From the NCBI GenBank assembly GCA_035512575.1, contig DATKDT010000084.1:16735-80734 (forward strand): a stretch of 64,000 bases of DNA, written 5' to 3'. Position 1 is the first letter of the stretch; each line of letters begins with the position of its first letter. This document shows positions 1 through 8,605 of this stretch, piece after piece. The notes under the pieces are model-generated. The model saw only the letters and a list, made by a program, of their open reading frames with translations, was not told where the DNA came from and did not search any database. The position numbers and the translations under genes are program-made. This stretch comes from JALYRV01 sp035512575. Lineage in GTDB: Bacteria > Acidobacteriota > Vicinamibacteria > Vicinamibacterales > SCN-69-37.

Positions 1-1558
1 GCGGTTTGATGCCGGTCGAGAAGCCCGCGCGCACGCGCGTGGTGTCCGGCGCCGCCGGTGACGTGAGATACGCGACGGCCGACAGCCGCGGATTGAACGC
101 CCAGACCGTGTCGGCCGGCATGTCGGGCCGCGCGCCGAACGGGCTGGCGTCGCCGGCCAACGCGCCGCGGTGAATCTGATCGAGCCGCGCGCCGGCGGTG
201 AAGAGCATGCGCGATCCGGCTGCGCCACGCGCTTCAGCAAAGTAGCCCGCAATCGTCCGCTCGACGGGAATCTCCGCGCCGGCGCGATCGACGATGAATG
301 TGCTGCGGCCCGATTCGCGCGCCACGTCGGCGCCCGCCGTGACGCCGAGGCCGCCGGAAAGCGCCCAGTCGGCCGCGTAGCGCAGCGACGCGCGGCGCGC
401 GCCCGAGGTCGAGTCGCCGAACGGGCTCGCGAAGTCGCTCTCGAGGCGCATCCACGTCGCGGACACGCGATGCGACACCGCGCCGGCCGCCGCGTCGAGG
501 GCGACGCCGGCCGCCGCCTGGGTGTTGGCGCCGCGCGACATGGTGTCGATGCCGCCGTAGTTGCCGGCGGGGTTCGATCCGAACGCGCCCGGGAAGCCGC
601 GCTCGTTGTCGTTCCAGCGCGCGGTGGCGCGCGCGTGCCCGGCACGCGCGACGTCGCGCGACACGACGCCCGAGGCTTCGGCGCGGCGATAGTCGTCATT
701 CGACACGCGCGAGCCGTCGGACGCCAGCCCCGTGAAGCCGTCGGCCGCGATGATGTCGGCGCCGCCGCCGAGGCTCCACGCGCCCGCGCTGCCGCGCGCG
801 TCGGCGAGCGCGCGCCGCAGGGCGTCGCTGCCGGCTTCGAGCTGCACCGAGCCGGCCGTCCGGCCGCCCGCGGCGCTGACGACCTGCACGACGCCGGCGA
901 TCGCGCCGCTTCCATGCAGCGCGCCCTGCGGCCCGCGCACCACCTCGATGCGGTCGACGCCCGCGGGCGAGAGATGCGCGATGTCGAGACTGCCGCCGAA
1001 CTCGTTGAGCGGGATGCCGTCGACCAGCACCAGCGTGTAGTCGGACTCCCCGCCGCGCGTGAAGATCGACGTCACCGCGCCGCGGCCGCCGGAAGACGTG
1101 ACGCCGAGACCAGGCACCGATCGGAGGGCCTCGGCTACGTTCTCGGCCTGGCGCGCGCGGATGGCGGCGCCGTCAATCACGTCGACGCTGTCGGTCACGC
1201 GCGACAGCGGCACGTCGACCTGCGCGGCCGAGACGATTACGGAGTCGGCCACGGCCGCGAGCGACATCACGATCGCGACTTCACGGTCGCGCGCGGCGTC
1301 AACGGCGATCGGCGCGGCGCGCAGGCCCGGCGCCGTGACGATGAGCTCGAAGCGATCGGCCGGCGGCGTCAGCGTGAAGCGGCCGTCGGGGCCGGCGACG
1401 GCGACCGACGCGACGCGGCGGCCGACGACCGCGGCGACCCGGGCGCGCGGCACGGCCCGGCCGGCCGGGTCGGTCACGGTGCCGGAAATCTGCGGATGAG
1501 CTGAAATCGCGGGAGACTGAAACGAAAACAGGAAGGCGAGCAGAATCGCGGAAATCAC
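1..1558 (-). CDS. btuB: BtuB-like TonB-dependent receptor, 3' part cut by window edge
   Basis: Outer-membrane receptor that imports a corrinoid using TonB energy. GTG start at 1558 with GGAG about 8 nt upstream gives a 20-residue signal peptide (MISAILLAFLFSFQSPAISA). A carboxypeptidase-like beta-sandwich domain follows (residues about 22-95), then a classic plug domain with SVPGLGVTS, FTRGGESDYTLVLVDGIPLN and DRIEVVRGPQGALHGSGA, which closely matches BtuB plugs. The barrel begins after this and runs off the left edge. The cobalamin riboswitch directly upstream supports the vitamin B12 assignment. The extra N-terminal sandwich domain is absent from enterobacterial BtuB but common in Bacteroidota- and Acidobacteriota-type receptors. 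The long plus-strand reading frames over this gene are shadows. Confidence 0.9.
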   Translation of the reverse strand, partial: MISAILLAFLFSFQSPAISAHPQISGTVTDPAGRAVPRARVAAVVGRRVASVAVAGPDGRFTLTPPADRFELIVTAPGLRAAPIAVDAARDREVAIVMSLAAVADSVIVSAAQVDVPLSRVTDSVDVIDGAAIRARQAENVAEALRSVPGLGVTSSGGRGAVTSIFTRGGESDYTLVLVDGIPLNEFGGSLDIAHLSPAGVDRIEVVRGPQGALHGSGAIAGVVQVVSAAGGRTAGSVQLEAGSDALRRALADARGSAGAWSLGGGADIIAADGFTGLASDGSRVSNDDYRRAEASGVVSRDVARAGHARATARWNDNERGFPGAFGSNPAGNYGGIDTMSRGANTQAAAGVALDAAAGAVSHRVSATWMRLESDFASPFGDSTSGARRASLRYAADWALSGGLGVTAGADVARESGRSTFIVDRAGAEIPVERTIAGYFAEARGAAGSRMLFTAGARLDQIHRGALAGDASPFGARPDMPADTVWAFNPRLSAVAYLTSPAAPDTTRVRAGFSTGIKP

Positions 1559-1604
1559 GCGGAGCTCCAATCCGGCGTTGCACGCGCCGAGAGGAGACGG
1601 GCCC

Positions 1605-1801
1605 CGGTGGCAGGTATCCTGACTTGCGGGAGGAGTGCGGCGGCGGCCCTCGCCTTCCCACGGCCGGCGTTTCGCCTCTGGCCGCAGTGACGTCGGGGTT
1701 GCCCCCGAAATGGACCGACGCTCCCCGCTTACAGTGGCGGCACCGTGCGGGATTCCCACCCGCTTCCCGTGTCCGCCGGGGATTCGTCTGTTGTCGGGCG
1801 G
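1605..1801 (-). promoter_or_regulatory. Cobalamin (AdoCbl) riboswitch
   Basis: Read on the minus strand, the segment contains the hallmarks of the cobalamin aptamer in order: a GCGGGTGGGAATCCCGC-like arm followed by GCCGCCACTGT (about 1731-1745), a variable middle arm with GCCAGAGGC, and the terminal box AGTCAGGATACCTGCC (1609-1624). The gene start lies about 47 nt past the aptamer, so binding should occlude the translation start or terminate transcription of the btuB-like gene. No clear U-tract terminator is visible between aptamer and start, which favours control of translation. Confidence 0.93.
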
Positions 1802-1803
1802 GA

Positions 1804-1812
1804 GTATAGCAT
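1804..1812 (-). promoter_or_regulatory. Extended -10 promoter of the riboswitch transcript
   Basis: Minus-strand TGCTATACT: a TATACT -10 box (1804-1809) with the TGn extension. The predicted transcript start near 1797 coincides with the 5' end of the riboswitch. No good -35 box is seen, as expected for extended -10 promoters. Confidence 0.6.
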
Positions 1813-1825
1813 GGCAAAATTGCGG

Positions 1826-1850
1826 GGCCGGGCGGCCTGCCGGCCCGGCC
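1826..1850. other. GC-rich hairpin between btuB and yjbQ
   Basis: GGCCGGGC (1826-1833) pairs with GCCCGGCC (1843-1850) around a short loop. No T-run follows on either strand, so it is not a standard terminator. It may insulate the two divergent units. Confidence 0.4.
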
Positions 1851-1915
1851 GTTTGCCCCGGCACGACGATTTTCAGTAACATTTAGGGTTCGTTTTCAAG
1901 AAGGATGATGACTAG

Positions 1916-2422
1916 ATGAGCAAGAGTTCGACCGTCACGGTCCGCGAGCAGCCGCTTTCGGACGTGGCGACGGCGTCAGCCCATGGTTTCTCGGTTCACG
2001 GCGAAACCCTCACCGTGCAGACCGACACCCGCGTCGAACTCGTCGATCTCACCGAGCGCATCATGTCGCTCGTGCGCGGCCTGCGCATCCGCGAGGGCAT
2101 CGTCAATCTGTTCTCGATGCACACCACCTGCACGGTGTTCATCAACGAATGGCAGGTGGCCCTCAAGTCGGACATCAAGAAGTTCCTCGAGTCGGTCGTC
2201 GCCCGCGACGCCGAGTGGATGCACAACGACCCCGACCACTCCGACTGCGACCGCATGAACGCCGACTCGCACCTGCGCGCGATGCTGCTCGGCCACAGCC
2301 TCACGCTGCAGATCAGCGGCGGGGAAGTGGTGCTCGGCCAGTGGCAGCGGATCCTGATGGCGGAGCTCGACGGTCCCCGCGCCCGCACGCTGCGCGTCCA
2401 GGTGATGGGGATATCGGGATAA
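1916..2422 (+). CDS. yjbQ: YjbQ/UPF0047 family protein
   Basis: 168 residues, the family's usual size plus about 25 extra N-terminal residues. The family signature is complete: MHTTCTVFINE, then DPDHSDCDRMNADSHLRA, LLGHSL and GGEVVLGQWQRILMAELDGP. The conserved His and Asp/Asn residues form the putative metal or catalytic site. Members (TIGR00149) complement thiamine-phosphate synthase mutants weakly, and the physiological role is unsettled. The start is the ATG after AAGGATGATGACTAG. It is followed by a heptad repeat and then mqnE, 30 nt downstream in the same direction, so cotranscription is likely. Confidence 0.9.
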   Translation: MSKSSTVTVREQPLSDVATASAHGFSVHGETLTVQTDTRVELVDLTERIMSLVRGLRIREGIVNLFSMHTTCTVFINEWQVALKSDIKKFLESVVARDAEWMHNDPDHSDCDRMNADSHLRAMLLGHSLTLQISGGEVVLGQWQRILMAELDGPRARTLRVQVMGISG

Positions 2423-2456
2423 AGTTCGAAGTTCGAAGTTCGGAGTTCGAAGTGCT
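2422..2456 (+). repeat. Heptad tandem array, AAGTTCG-type
   Basis: AAGTTCG occurs three times (2422-2442), then GAGTTCG (2443-2449) and a partial AAGTGCT. It fills the whole gap between the yjbQ stop codon and the mqnE start and occupies the place where a ribosome-binding site would be. The 7-bp period is shared with three other arrays in this window. Confidence 0.85.
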
Positions 2457-3561
2457 CGCTGAAATCTCTGAAAAACTGGATGCCGGCGAGCGGCTGTCCT
2501 TCGACGACGGCGTCACCCTGTTCAACCATCCCGATCTCTACGAGGTCGGGCGCCTCGCCAACCGCGAGCGCGAGAAGCGCCACGGCGCGCTGACCTTCTA
2601 CAACTTCAACCTGCGCCTCGAGGCCACGAACGTCTGCGTGGCGTCGTGCCTGTTCTGCTCGTTCTCGCGGCTGAAGCCCGGCGACGCCGAGTCGTACACG
2701 ATGTCGCTGGAGCAGGTCTTCGACAAGCTGCGCGCGCGCGCCGCGCAGCCGCTGACCGAGGTGCATGTCGTCAACGGCCTGCATCCCGATCTGCCGTTCG
2801 ACTACTACCTCGATATGCTGCGCGGGCTGAAGCGCATCCGGCCGGGCATTCACCTGAAGTGCTTCACCGCCGTGGAGATTGCCTTCTTCGCGGATCTCTA
2901 CGGCCGCACCGACGAGCAGGTGCTGCGCGAGCTGAAGGAGGCCGGGCTCGACTCACTGCCGGGCGGCGGCGCCGAGATTTTCGCCGAGCGCGTGCGCCAG
3001 AAGATCTGCCACGACAAGTGCGGCGCCGACCGCTACCTCGAGATTCACCGGACCGCGCACCGTGTGGGCATGCGCACCAACGTCACGATGCTCTACGGGC
3101 ACATCGAGACGATGGAGGAGCGCGTCGATCACATGCTGCGCGCGCGGGCGCTGCAGGACGAGACCGGCGGGCTGCAGGCGTTCATCCCGCTCGCGTTCCA
3201 TCCCGACAATAACCAGATGCGCAAGCTGCCGGCGCCGTCGGCCACCGACACGCTGCGCGTGCATGCCGTGTCGCGCCTGATGCTCGACAACGTCCCGCAC
3301 GTCAAGGCGTTCTGGATTGCGACGGGCGTCGACGTGGCGCAGATTTCGCTCTGGTATGGCGTGGACGACCTGGACGGGACCGTCCAGGAAGAGAAGATTT
3401 ACCACATGGCCGGCGCGCGCACGCCCGAGACGCTGACCACCGCCGACATCCGCCGGCTGATCCGCCGCGCGGGCCGCCTGCCCGTCGAGCGCGACACGCT
3501 CTACAACGTCGTGACCGGGCCGGAGCCGGACGCCAGCGAGCGAGCGCAGCTCGCGAGCTAG
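2452..3561 (+). CDS. mqnE: Aminofutalosine synthase MqnE (radical SAM)
   Basis: Radical SAM enzyme of the futalosine menaquinone pathway. It joins 3-[(1-carboxyvinyl)oxy]benzoate and SAM to give aminofutalosine. 369 residues from the GTG at 2452, the family's usual length. The cluster motif is CVASCLFCSF (CxxxCxxC). Other MqnE features are VNGLHPDLPFDYY, the LPGGGAEIF segment and a KCGADRYLEIHRTAH stretch. The reading frame is open further upstream inside yjbQ, but that part does not resemble the family. No clear ribosome-binding site is seen because the heptad repeat occupies that position. Menaquinone fits the NrfHA quinol-dependent reductase encoded just downstream. Confidence 0.93.
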   Translation: MLAEISEKLDAGERLSFDDGVTLFNHPDLYEVGRLANREREKRHGALTFYNFNLRLEATNVCVASCLFCSFSRLKPGDAESYTMSLEQVFDKLRARAAQPLTEVHVVNGLHPDLPFDYYLDMLRGLKRIRPGIHLKCFTAVEIAFFADLYGRTDEQVLRELKEAGLDSLPGGGAEIFAERVRQKICHDKCGADRYLEIHRTAHRVGMRTNVTMLYGHIETMEERVDHMLRARALQDETGGLQAFIPLAFHPDNNQMRKLPAPSATDTLRVHAVSRLMLDNVPHVKAFWIATGVDVAQISLWYGVDDLDGTVQEEKIYHMAGARTPETLTTADIRRLIRRAGRLPVERDTLYNVVTGPEPDASERAQLAS

Positions 3562-3695
3562 CTTTTCGGCAATTCCTGCTATCCTGAGAACGTCAAATCC
3601 GGCGGCAATAGCCGCGCCGCGATTTGGCTTTTTTCACGCTCGGACATTGCGTAATGTTTCACAAAGTCTGAGCGGCGGCCGGACGGGGGCGACAA

Positions 3696-4850
3696 ATGAA
3701 CGTGCAAGTCCTCACGGAATTCGAGAAGACGCAGATCGCCGAACGGCAGCCGCTGCCCGAGCGCTATCTTCGCCTGTCCGACGAGGAGATGGCCGCGCGC
3801 ATCGACGCCGCCAAATCCGCCCTCGGCGACCGCCTCGTCATCCTCGGCCACCACTACCAGCGCGACGAGGTGATCCGCTTCGCCGATTACACCGGCGACT
3901 CGCTGAAGCTCGCCCAGTTCGCCGCCACGAAAGCCGCGGCCGACTTCATCGTCTTCTGCGGCGTGCACTTCATGGCCGAGAGCGCCGACGTGCTCAGCGC
4001 CCCGCATCAGCACGTCATCCTGCCCGACCTGGCGGCCGGCTGCTCGATGGCCGACATGGCCGGGATCGATCAGCTCGAGATGTGCTGGAAGGAGCTCGCG
4101 CAGCTCGGCGCCGGTTCCGTCGTGCCGGTGACCTACATCAACTCCGCCGCGGCCATCAAAGCGTTCTGCGGCGAGCACGGCGGCATCGTCTGCACGTCGA
4201 GCAACGCGGCCAAAGTCATGACGTGGGCGTGGACACAGCGCCGCAGCGGAGCGCAGGCGGGCGACGTCAAGGTGTTGATGCTGCCGGACCAGCATCTCGG
4301 GCGCAACACAGGCGTTGCCATGGGCGTGCCGCTCGACCAGATGGTGGTGTGGGATCCCAACGAGCCGTTCGGCGGCCTCACGCGCGAGCAGGTGGCGGCG
4401 GCGAAGCTCATCCTCTGGAAGGGCCACTGCTCGGTGCACACGCGCTTCAGCGTGAAGCAGATCGAGCTGTTTCGGAAGGCGAATCCGGGCGGCCGCGTCA
4501 TCGTCCATCCCGAGTGCACGCACGAGGTGGTGCAGGCGGCCGACGACAGCGGCTCCACCGAGTACATCATCCGCACGGTGAAGAACAGCCCGGAGGGCAG
4601 CGTGTGGGCCGTCGGCACCGAAATCCATCTGGTCAACCGCCTCGCGGCGGACGTGGCGCCCGGCCGTACGGTCGTCACGCTCGACCCCTTCGGCTGCCTG
4701 TGCTCGACGATGTTCCGGGTGTCGCCGAACCATCTGCTGTGGGTGCTCGAAGGGCTGGTCGAGGGGAAAATCCACAACCAAATCACGGTTGACGAGCCGC
4801 AGAAGAGCTTCGCGCGCGTCGCACTGGATAGAATGTTGGAGATGGCTTAG
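3696..4850 (+). CDS. nadA: Quinolinate synthase NadA
   Basis: [4Fe-4S] enzyme that condenses iminoaspartate with dihydroxyacetone phosphate to quinolinate in de novo NAD synthesis. 384 residues, as for the longer NadA class. Visible motifs are LGHHYQRDEVIRFADYTGDS, FCGVHFMAESADVL, NSAAAIKAFCG and the C-terminal ECTHEV and FGCLCSTMF. The three cluster cysteines (in FCGVHF, PECTH and GCLCS) are all present. Start ATG after GGGGGCGACAA. nadB and nadC are not in the window. Confidence 0.95.
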   Translation: MNVQVLTEFEKTQIAERQPLPERYLRLSDEEMAARIDAAKSALGDRLVILGHHYQRDEVIRFADYTGDSLKLAQFAATKAAADFIVFCGVHFMAESADVLSAPHQHVILPDLAAGCSMADMAGIDQLEMCWKELAQLGAGSVVPVTYINSAAAIKAFCGEHGGIVCTSSNAAKVMTWAWTQRRSGAQAGDVKVLMLPDQHLGRNTGVAMGVPLDQMVVWDPNEPFGGLTREQVAAAKLILWKGHCSVHTRFSVKQIELFRKANPGGRVIVHPECTHEVVQAADDSGSTEYIIRTVKNSPEGSVWAVGTEIHLVNRLAADVAPGRTVVTLDPFGCLCSTMFRVSPNHLLWVLEGLVEGKIHNQITVDEPQKSFARVALDRMLEMA

Positions 4851-4900
4851 CCTGCGCCGCGCCCTTCGCGGAGCTTCGGCGAGGCTTCGGAGGGATTCCA

Positions 4901-5500
4901 ATGGCGCACGAAGTTCCGGCACTTCCGTACGACTACAACGCCCTGGAGCCGCACATCGATGAACAGACGATGCGGATCCATCACGACAAGCATCACGCCG
5001 CCTACGTCACCAACCTGAACGCGGCGCTCGAGAAACATCCCGGCCTACAGAACAAGTCGATCGAGGATCTGCTGAAGGGCATCAACAGCGTGCCCGAGGA
5101 GATTCGCACGGCCGTCCGCAACAACGGCGGCGGCCACGCCAACCACACGATGTTCTGGGAAATCATGGGCCCGAAGGGCGGCGGGGCGCCGACCGGCGCG
5201 ATCGCCGAGGCGATCACGTCGACGTTCGGCGGCTTCGACACCTTCAAGGAGCAGATGAACAAGGCGGGCGCGACGCGCTTCGGCAGCGGCTGGGCGTGGC
5301 TCGTCGACGCGGGCGGGAAGCTGTCGGTCGAGAGCAGCGCCAACCAGGACAGCCCGATCATGGAGGGCAAGAAGCCCATCATCGGGATCGACGTCTGGGA
5401 GCACGCGTACTACCTGAAATATCAGAACAAGCGGCCCGACTATCTCGCCGCGTGGTGGAACGTCATCAACTGGGACGCGGTGAACAAGCGGTTCAGATAG
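4901..5500 (+). CDS. sodA: Fe/Mn superoxide dismutase
   Basis: Converts superoxide to O2 and H2O2. 199 residues. Metal ligands are visible: His in MRIHHDKHHAAYV, His in GGHANHTMFW, and Asp and His in GIDVWEHAYYLKYQNKRPDY. The NQDSP segment supplies the Gln found in Mn-type enzymes, so Mn or mixed use is likelier than strictly Fe; this is inference. A GGAGGG ribosome site precedes the ATG. No secretion signal, so cytoplasmic. The nrfH ATG begins one nucleotide after the stop codon, which suggests cotranscription with the nitrite reductase. Confidence 0.95.
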   Translation: MAHEVPALPYDYNALEPHIDEQTMRIHHDKHHAAYVTNLNAALEKHPGLQNKSIEDLLKGINSVPEEIRTAVRNNGGGHANHTMFWEIMGPKGGGAPTGAIAEAITSTFGGFDTFKEQMNKAGATRFGSGWAWLVDAGGKLSVESSANQDSPIMEGKKPIIGIDVWEHAYYLKYQNKRPDYLAAWWNVINWDAVNKRFR

Positions 5501-5501
5501 C

Positions 5502-5945
5502 ATGCCCGTCCGCGTCGCGGTGATCGTCGGGATTGCCGCCGGCATCTTCTTCGGTGTCGGCGGCTACACGTTCATCTACGCCCGCGGCGCGTCGTACATG
5601 ACCAACGACCCGGCGGCCTGCGCCAACTGCCATGTGATGAACGAACAGTACGCAGGCTGGATGCGCGGCAGCCACCGCACGGCCGCCGTCTGCAACGACT
5701 GCCACGCGCCGCACGACATCGCCGGCAAGTACTTTACGAAGGCGCTCAACGGCTGGAACCACTCGTTCGCCTTCACCACCGGCCGCTTTCCCGACCCCAT
5801 CGTCATCAACGCCCGCAATCGCGAGATCGCGGTGAAGGCCTGCATGTACTGTCACGCGGAGCTCACGCACGCGATGGCGCCGTCGATCGACCTGAAGCCG
5901 CCGCAGGACTGCCTGCAGTGCCACGCGCGCGTGGGGCACCAATGA
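5502..5945 (+). CDS. nrfH: NrfH, cytochrome c nitrite reductase small subunit
   Basis: Membrane-anchored tetraheme quinol dehydrogenase of the NapC/NirT family that passes electrons from menaquinol to NrfA. 147 residues with one N-terminal membrane helix (VAVIVGIAAGIFFGVGGYTF) and four heme motifs: CANCH, CNDCH, CMYCH, CLQCH. The Met in CHVMNEQYAGW matches the unusual heme 1 ligand of NrfH. It is followed 12 nt later by nrfA, the standard NrfHA order. Confidence 0.95.
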   Translation: MPVRVAVIVGIAAGIFFGVGGYTFIYARGASYMTNDPAACANCHVMNEQYAGWMRGSHRTAAVCNDCHAPHDIAGKYFTKALNGWNHSFAFTTGRFPDPIVINARNREIAVKACMYCHAELTHAMAPSIDLKPPQDCLQCHARVGHQ

Positions 5946-5957
5946 ACGGAGTGACCG

Positions 5958-7316
5958 ATGCGTAGCGTTCCTCGTGTGGTCGTCATTGCCGTCGTCGCGG
6001 CCGCCCTGGGCGCGGCGGCGGTCACGGCGCTGCTGGTCAACATCTTCGAGCGCAAGCAGGAAGGGCGCGATCCCTTTTACCGCGTCGTCGAGATCAACGA
6101 CGAGATCGAGGACCCCGCGGTGTGGGGGAAGAACTTCCCGATGCAGTACGACAGCTACCTCCGCACCGTCGATCAGGTGCGCACGCGGTACGGCGGAAGC
6201 GAGGCCGTGCCGCGGACGCCGACGGAGGCCGATCCGCGCTCGATCGTCGCGCAGTCGCGCCTCGAGGAGGATCCGCGTCTGAAGACGATGTGGGCCGGGT
6301 ATGCGTTCGCCACCGACTTCCGAGAGGAGCGCGGCCACGCCTACATGCTCGAGGACCAGACGTTCACCGAGCGGCAGCAGGTCACGAAGCAGCCCGGCAC
6401 GTGCATGCACTGCCACGCGAGCGTCTATCTGCCTTACAAGCGGCTCGGCAACGGCGACCTGTTCGCCGGTTTCGAGCGCATGAACCAGATGCCGTACGCC
6501 GAGGCCCGGAAGGAAGTCACGCACCCCGTGGCCTGCATCGACTGTCACGATCCGTCGTCGATGGCACTGCGCGTGACGCGTCCGGGATTCATGGAGGGCA
6601 TCCGGCTCGTGAAGGCGTCGCAGGGCCAGGCCGACTATGACGTCAATCGCGACGCGTCACGCCAGGAGATGCGCGCGTTTGTGTGCGGGCAGTGCCACGT
6701 CGAATATTACTTCAAGGGTCCCGAGAAGCGCCTGACGTACCCATGGGCGAACGGGTTGAAGGCCGACGAGATTCTCGACTACTACGAGGGCAACGGCTTC
6801 CGCGACTGGGTGCACGCCGAGACGGGCGCGAACGTGCTCAAGGCGCAGCATCCCGAATTCGAGCTGTGGAACCAGGGCGTGCACGCCAAGTCGGGCGTGA
6901 CGTGCGTCGACTGCCACATGCCGTACGTGCGTACGGGCGGCCTGAAGGTGACCGACCATCACGTGCGCAGTCCGCTGCTCAACATCAACCGCGCGTGCCA
7001 GACGTGCCACCGCTGGTCCGAGGAGGAGCTCCGCGAGCGCGTGCACACGATTCAGGACCGGACGTACGAGATGCGCAACGCCGCGATGGACGCACTGGTG
7101 GCACTCATCAACGACATCAAGGGGGCGCGCGCGTCGAACGGGCCGTCGGCCGCCATTGCCGCGGCCCAGGGTTTTCAGCGCAAGGCGCAGTTCCTGCTCG
7201 ACTTCATCGAAGCCGAGAACTCGATGGGCTTCCACGCGCCGCAGGAGGCGATGCGCGTGCTCGCGAAGTCGATCGACTTCACACGACAGGGGCAAGTTGC
7301 CATACGAATGAATTGA
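5958..7316 (+). CDS. nrfA: NrfA, ammonia-forming cytochrome c nitrite reductase (CXXCH class)
   Basis: Periplasmic pentaheme enzyme reducing nitrite to ammonium with six electrons. 452 residues with an uncleaved or cleaved N-terminal hydrophobic segment. Five heme motifs: CMHCH, CIDCH, CGQCH, CVDCH, CQTCH. The first, at the position of the catalytic heme, is CXXCH instead of the CXXCK of E. coli, so lysine ligation is absent and the special NrfEFG lyase should not be needed. The catalytic Tyr (CHVEYYF) and His (NQGVHAKSG) regions are present. GGAG lies about 7 nt before the ATG. No nrfE, nrfF or nrfG genes are in the window. Confidence 0.95.
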   Translation: MRSVPRVVVIAVVAAALGAAAVTALLVNIFERKQEGRDPFYRVVEINDEIEDPAVWGKNFPMQYDSYLRTVDQVRTRYGGSEAVPRTPTEADPRSIVAQSRLEEDPRLKTMWAGYAFATDFREERGHAYMLEDQTFTERQQVTKQPGTCMHCHASVYLPYKRLGNGDLFAGFERMNQMPYAEARKEVTHPVACIDCHDPSSMALRVTRPGFMEGIRLVKASQGQADYDVNRDASRQEMRAFVCGQCHVEYYFKGPEKRLTYPWANGLKADEILDYYEGNGFRDWVHAETGANVLKAQHPEFELWNQGVHAKSGVTCVDCHMPYVRTGGLKVTDHHVRSPLLNINRACQTCHRWSEEELRERVHTIQDRTYEMRNAAMDALVALINDIKGARASNGPSAAIAAAQGFQRKAQFLLDFIEAENSMGFHAPQEAMRVLAKSIDFTRQGQVAIRMN

Positions 7317-7343
7317 GAACACAGAACACAGAACACAGAATCA
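7316..7343. repeat. Heptad tandem array, AGAACAC-type
   Basis: Three perfect copies of AGAACAC (7316-7336) followed by AGAATCAG. It sits between the convergent ends of nrfA and moeA and overlaps the moeA stop codon. Same 7-bp period as the arrays at 2422, 8584 and 17392. Confidence 0.85.
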
Positions 7344-8573
7344 GAATAGTTTGATGTCGACGATTTCGCCGGCTTCGACGACGTCGGTCTGCGCGGGGAT
7401 TTCGATGTAGCCGTCGGCCGCGGCCATGCTGGTGATGTCGCCCGAGGCCTTGAACGCGGGCTCGGCCTGGCCGTCGCGGATGCGCACGGTATAGAACTGA
7501 TGGCGGCCGGTGGTCGAGACGACACGGCGGGCGAGCGGGAGCGAGACGATGTGCGGCGTCCACGGCGGCAGGTGCGCCATCACGCGCAGCATCGGCACCA
7601 GCAGCATGTAGGCGTTCGAGAGGCACGACGTCGGGTAGCCCGGCATGCCGAGCACCGGCTTGCCGTCGACCCGGCCGAACACGGTGGGCTTGCCGGGTTT
7701 CACCGCGATGCCGTGAAACACCACCTCGCCGCGCGCTTCGATCACATCCAGAATCAGATCGCGCTCGCCGACCGAGCTCCCGCCCGAAAAGACGACGATG
7801 TCGGATTCGGCGGCGGCTCGCGTCAGCGCCTCGGTCAGGTCGGCGATGGTGTCGGGCGCGGCGGGGCGCGCCTGCGGATCGCCGCCGTGCTCGCGCGTGA
7901 TCGCCTCGAGCGTGTAGCGGTTGATGTCGTAGATGTGGCCCGGCGGAAGCGGCGCGCCGGGCTCGGCGACCTCGTTGCCGGTGGAGAGGATGGCGACTCG
8001 CGGCTTCGCGTACACGTCGACTTCGGCCAGGCCGGCCGCCGCGAGCGCGCCGACACGCGCGGGTGTGAGCAGCGTGCCGCGCGCGACCGCGACGTCGCCG
8101 GCCTTCAGATCCGCACCCTGGCGGCCGACGTGCTGGTTCGGATAGACGGGCGTGAAGACCCGGACGTTGCCCGCGCCGCCTGACGGCTCCGCGTCCGACA
8201 CGCGCTCCGTCTCCTCGACCATGACGACGGCGTTCGCGCCGGCGGGCATCGGGGCTCCGGTGGCGATCTCGGCGCACTCGCCGCTGCTGATCGTTTTCGT
8301 CGGCGTCTCGCCGGTGTAGATCGTTTCGATCAGGCGCAGCACACGCGGCTCGTACCGGCCGGCGCCGAACGTGTCCTCGGCGATCACGGCATAGCCGTCC
8401 ATGCCCGCGCGGTTGAACGGCGGCACGTCGACGGCGCTGACGGTGTCGGCGGCGGCGACGCGGCCGCCCGCCTGGCTGAGCGCGACGCGCTCGACGCGCG
8501 CGACCGGCGGCAGCGCCTCGAACACCAGGGCGCGCGCCTCGTCGATGGGCAGCGTTTCGCGAATGGGCCGCAT
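7341..8573 (-). CDS. moeA: Molybdopterin molybdenumtransferase MoeA
   Basis: Inserts molybdate into adenylylated molybdopterin. 410 residues from the ATG at 8573. Motifs: VPPFNRAGMDGYAV, EIATGAPMPAGANAVVM, ILSTGNEVAEPG, the SGGSSVGERD loop and VLGMPGYPTSC, all characteristic of MoeA; the C-terminal domain IV is present. The reading frame extends 12 codons further upstream to 8609, but those codons are made of the heptad array at 8584-8604, so the ATG at 8573 is preferred. It follows moaB directly in a two-gene cofactor unit. Confidence 0.93.
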   Translation of the reverse strand: MRPIRETLPIDEARALVFEALPPVARVERVALSQAGGRVAAADTVSAVDVPPFNRAGMDGYAVIAEDTFGAGRYEPRVLRLIETIYTGETPTKTISSGECAEIATGAPMPAGANAVVMVEETERVSDAEPSGGAGNVRVFTPVYPNQHVGRQGADLKAGDVAVARGTLLTPARVGALAAAGLAEVDVYAKPRVAILSTGNEVAEPGAPLPPGHIYDINRYTLEAITREHGGDPQARPAAPDTIADLTEALTRAAAESDIVVFSGGSSVGERDLILDVIEARGEVVFHGIAVKPGKPTVFGRVDGKPVLGMPGYPTSCLSNAYMLLVPMLRVMAHLPPWTPHIVSLPLARRVVSTTGRHQFYTVRIRDGQAEPAFKASGDITSMAAADGYIEIPAQTDVVEAGEIVDIKLF

Positions 8574-8583
8574 AGGGTGCGAG

Positions 8584-8604
8584 CCCTCTGCCCTCTGCCC
8601 TGCG
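8584..8604. repeat. Heptad tandem array, CCCTCTG-type
   Basis: CCCTCTG, CCCTCTG, CCCTGCG in the gap between the moaB stop and the moeA start. On the minus strand it reads GGGCAGAGGGCAGAGGG, so its AGAGGG could serve as a distant ribosome site for moeA. Third of four arrays with 7-bp period. Confidence 0.75.
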
Positions 8605-8605
8605 T

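Noticed and set aside
170..1504. 444-codon plus-strand frame
   Set aside because: Antisense to the BtuB-like receptor, whose plug motifs and riboswitch fix the strand.
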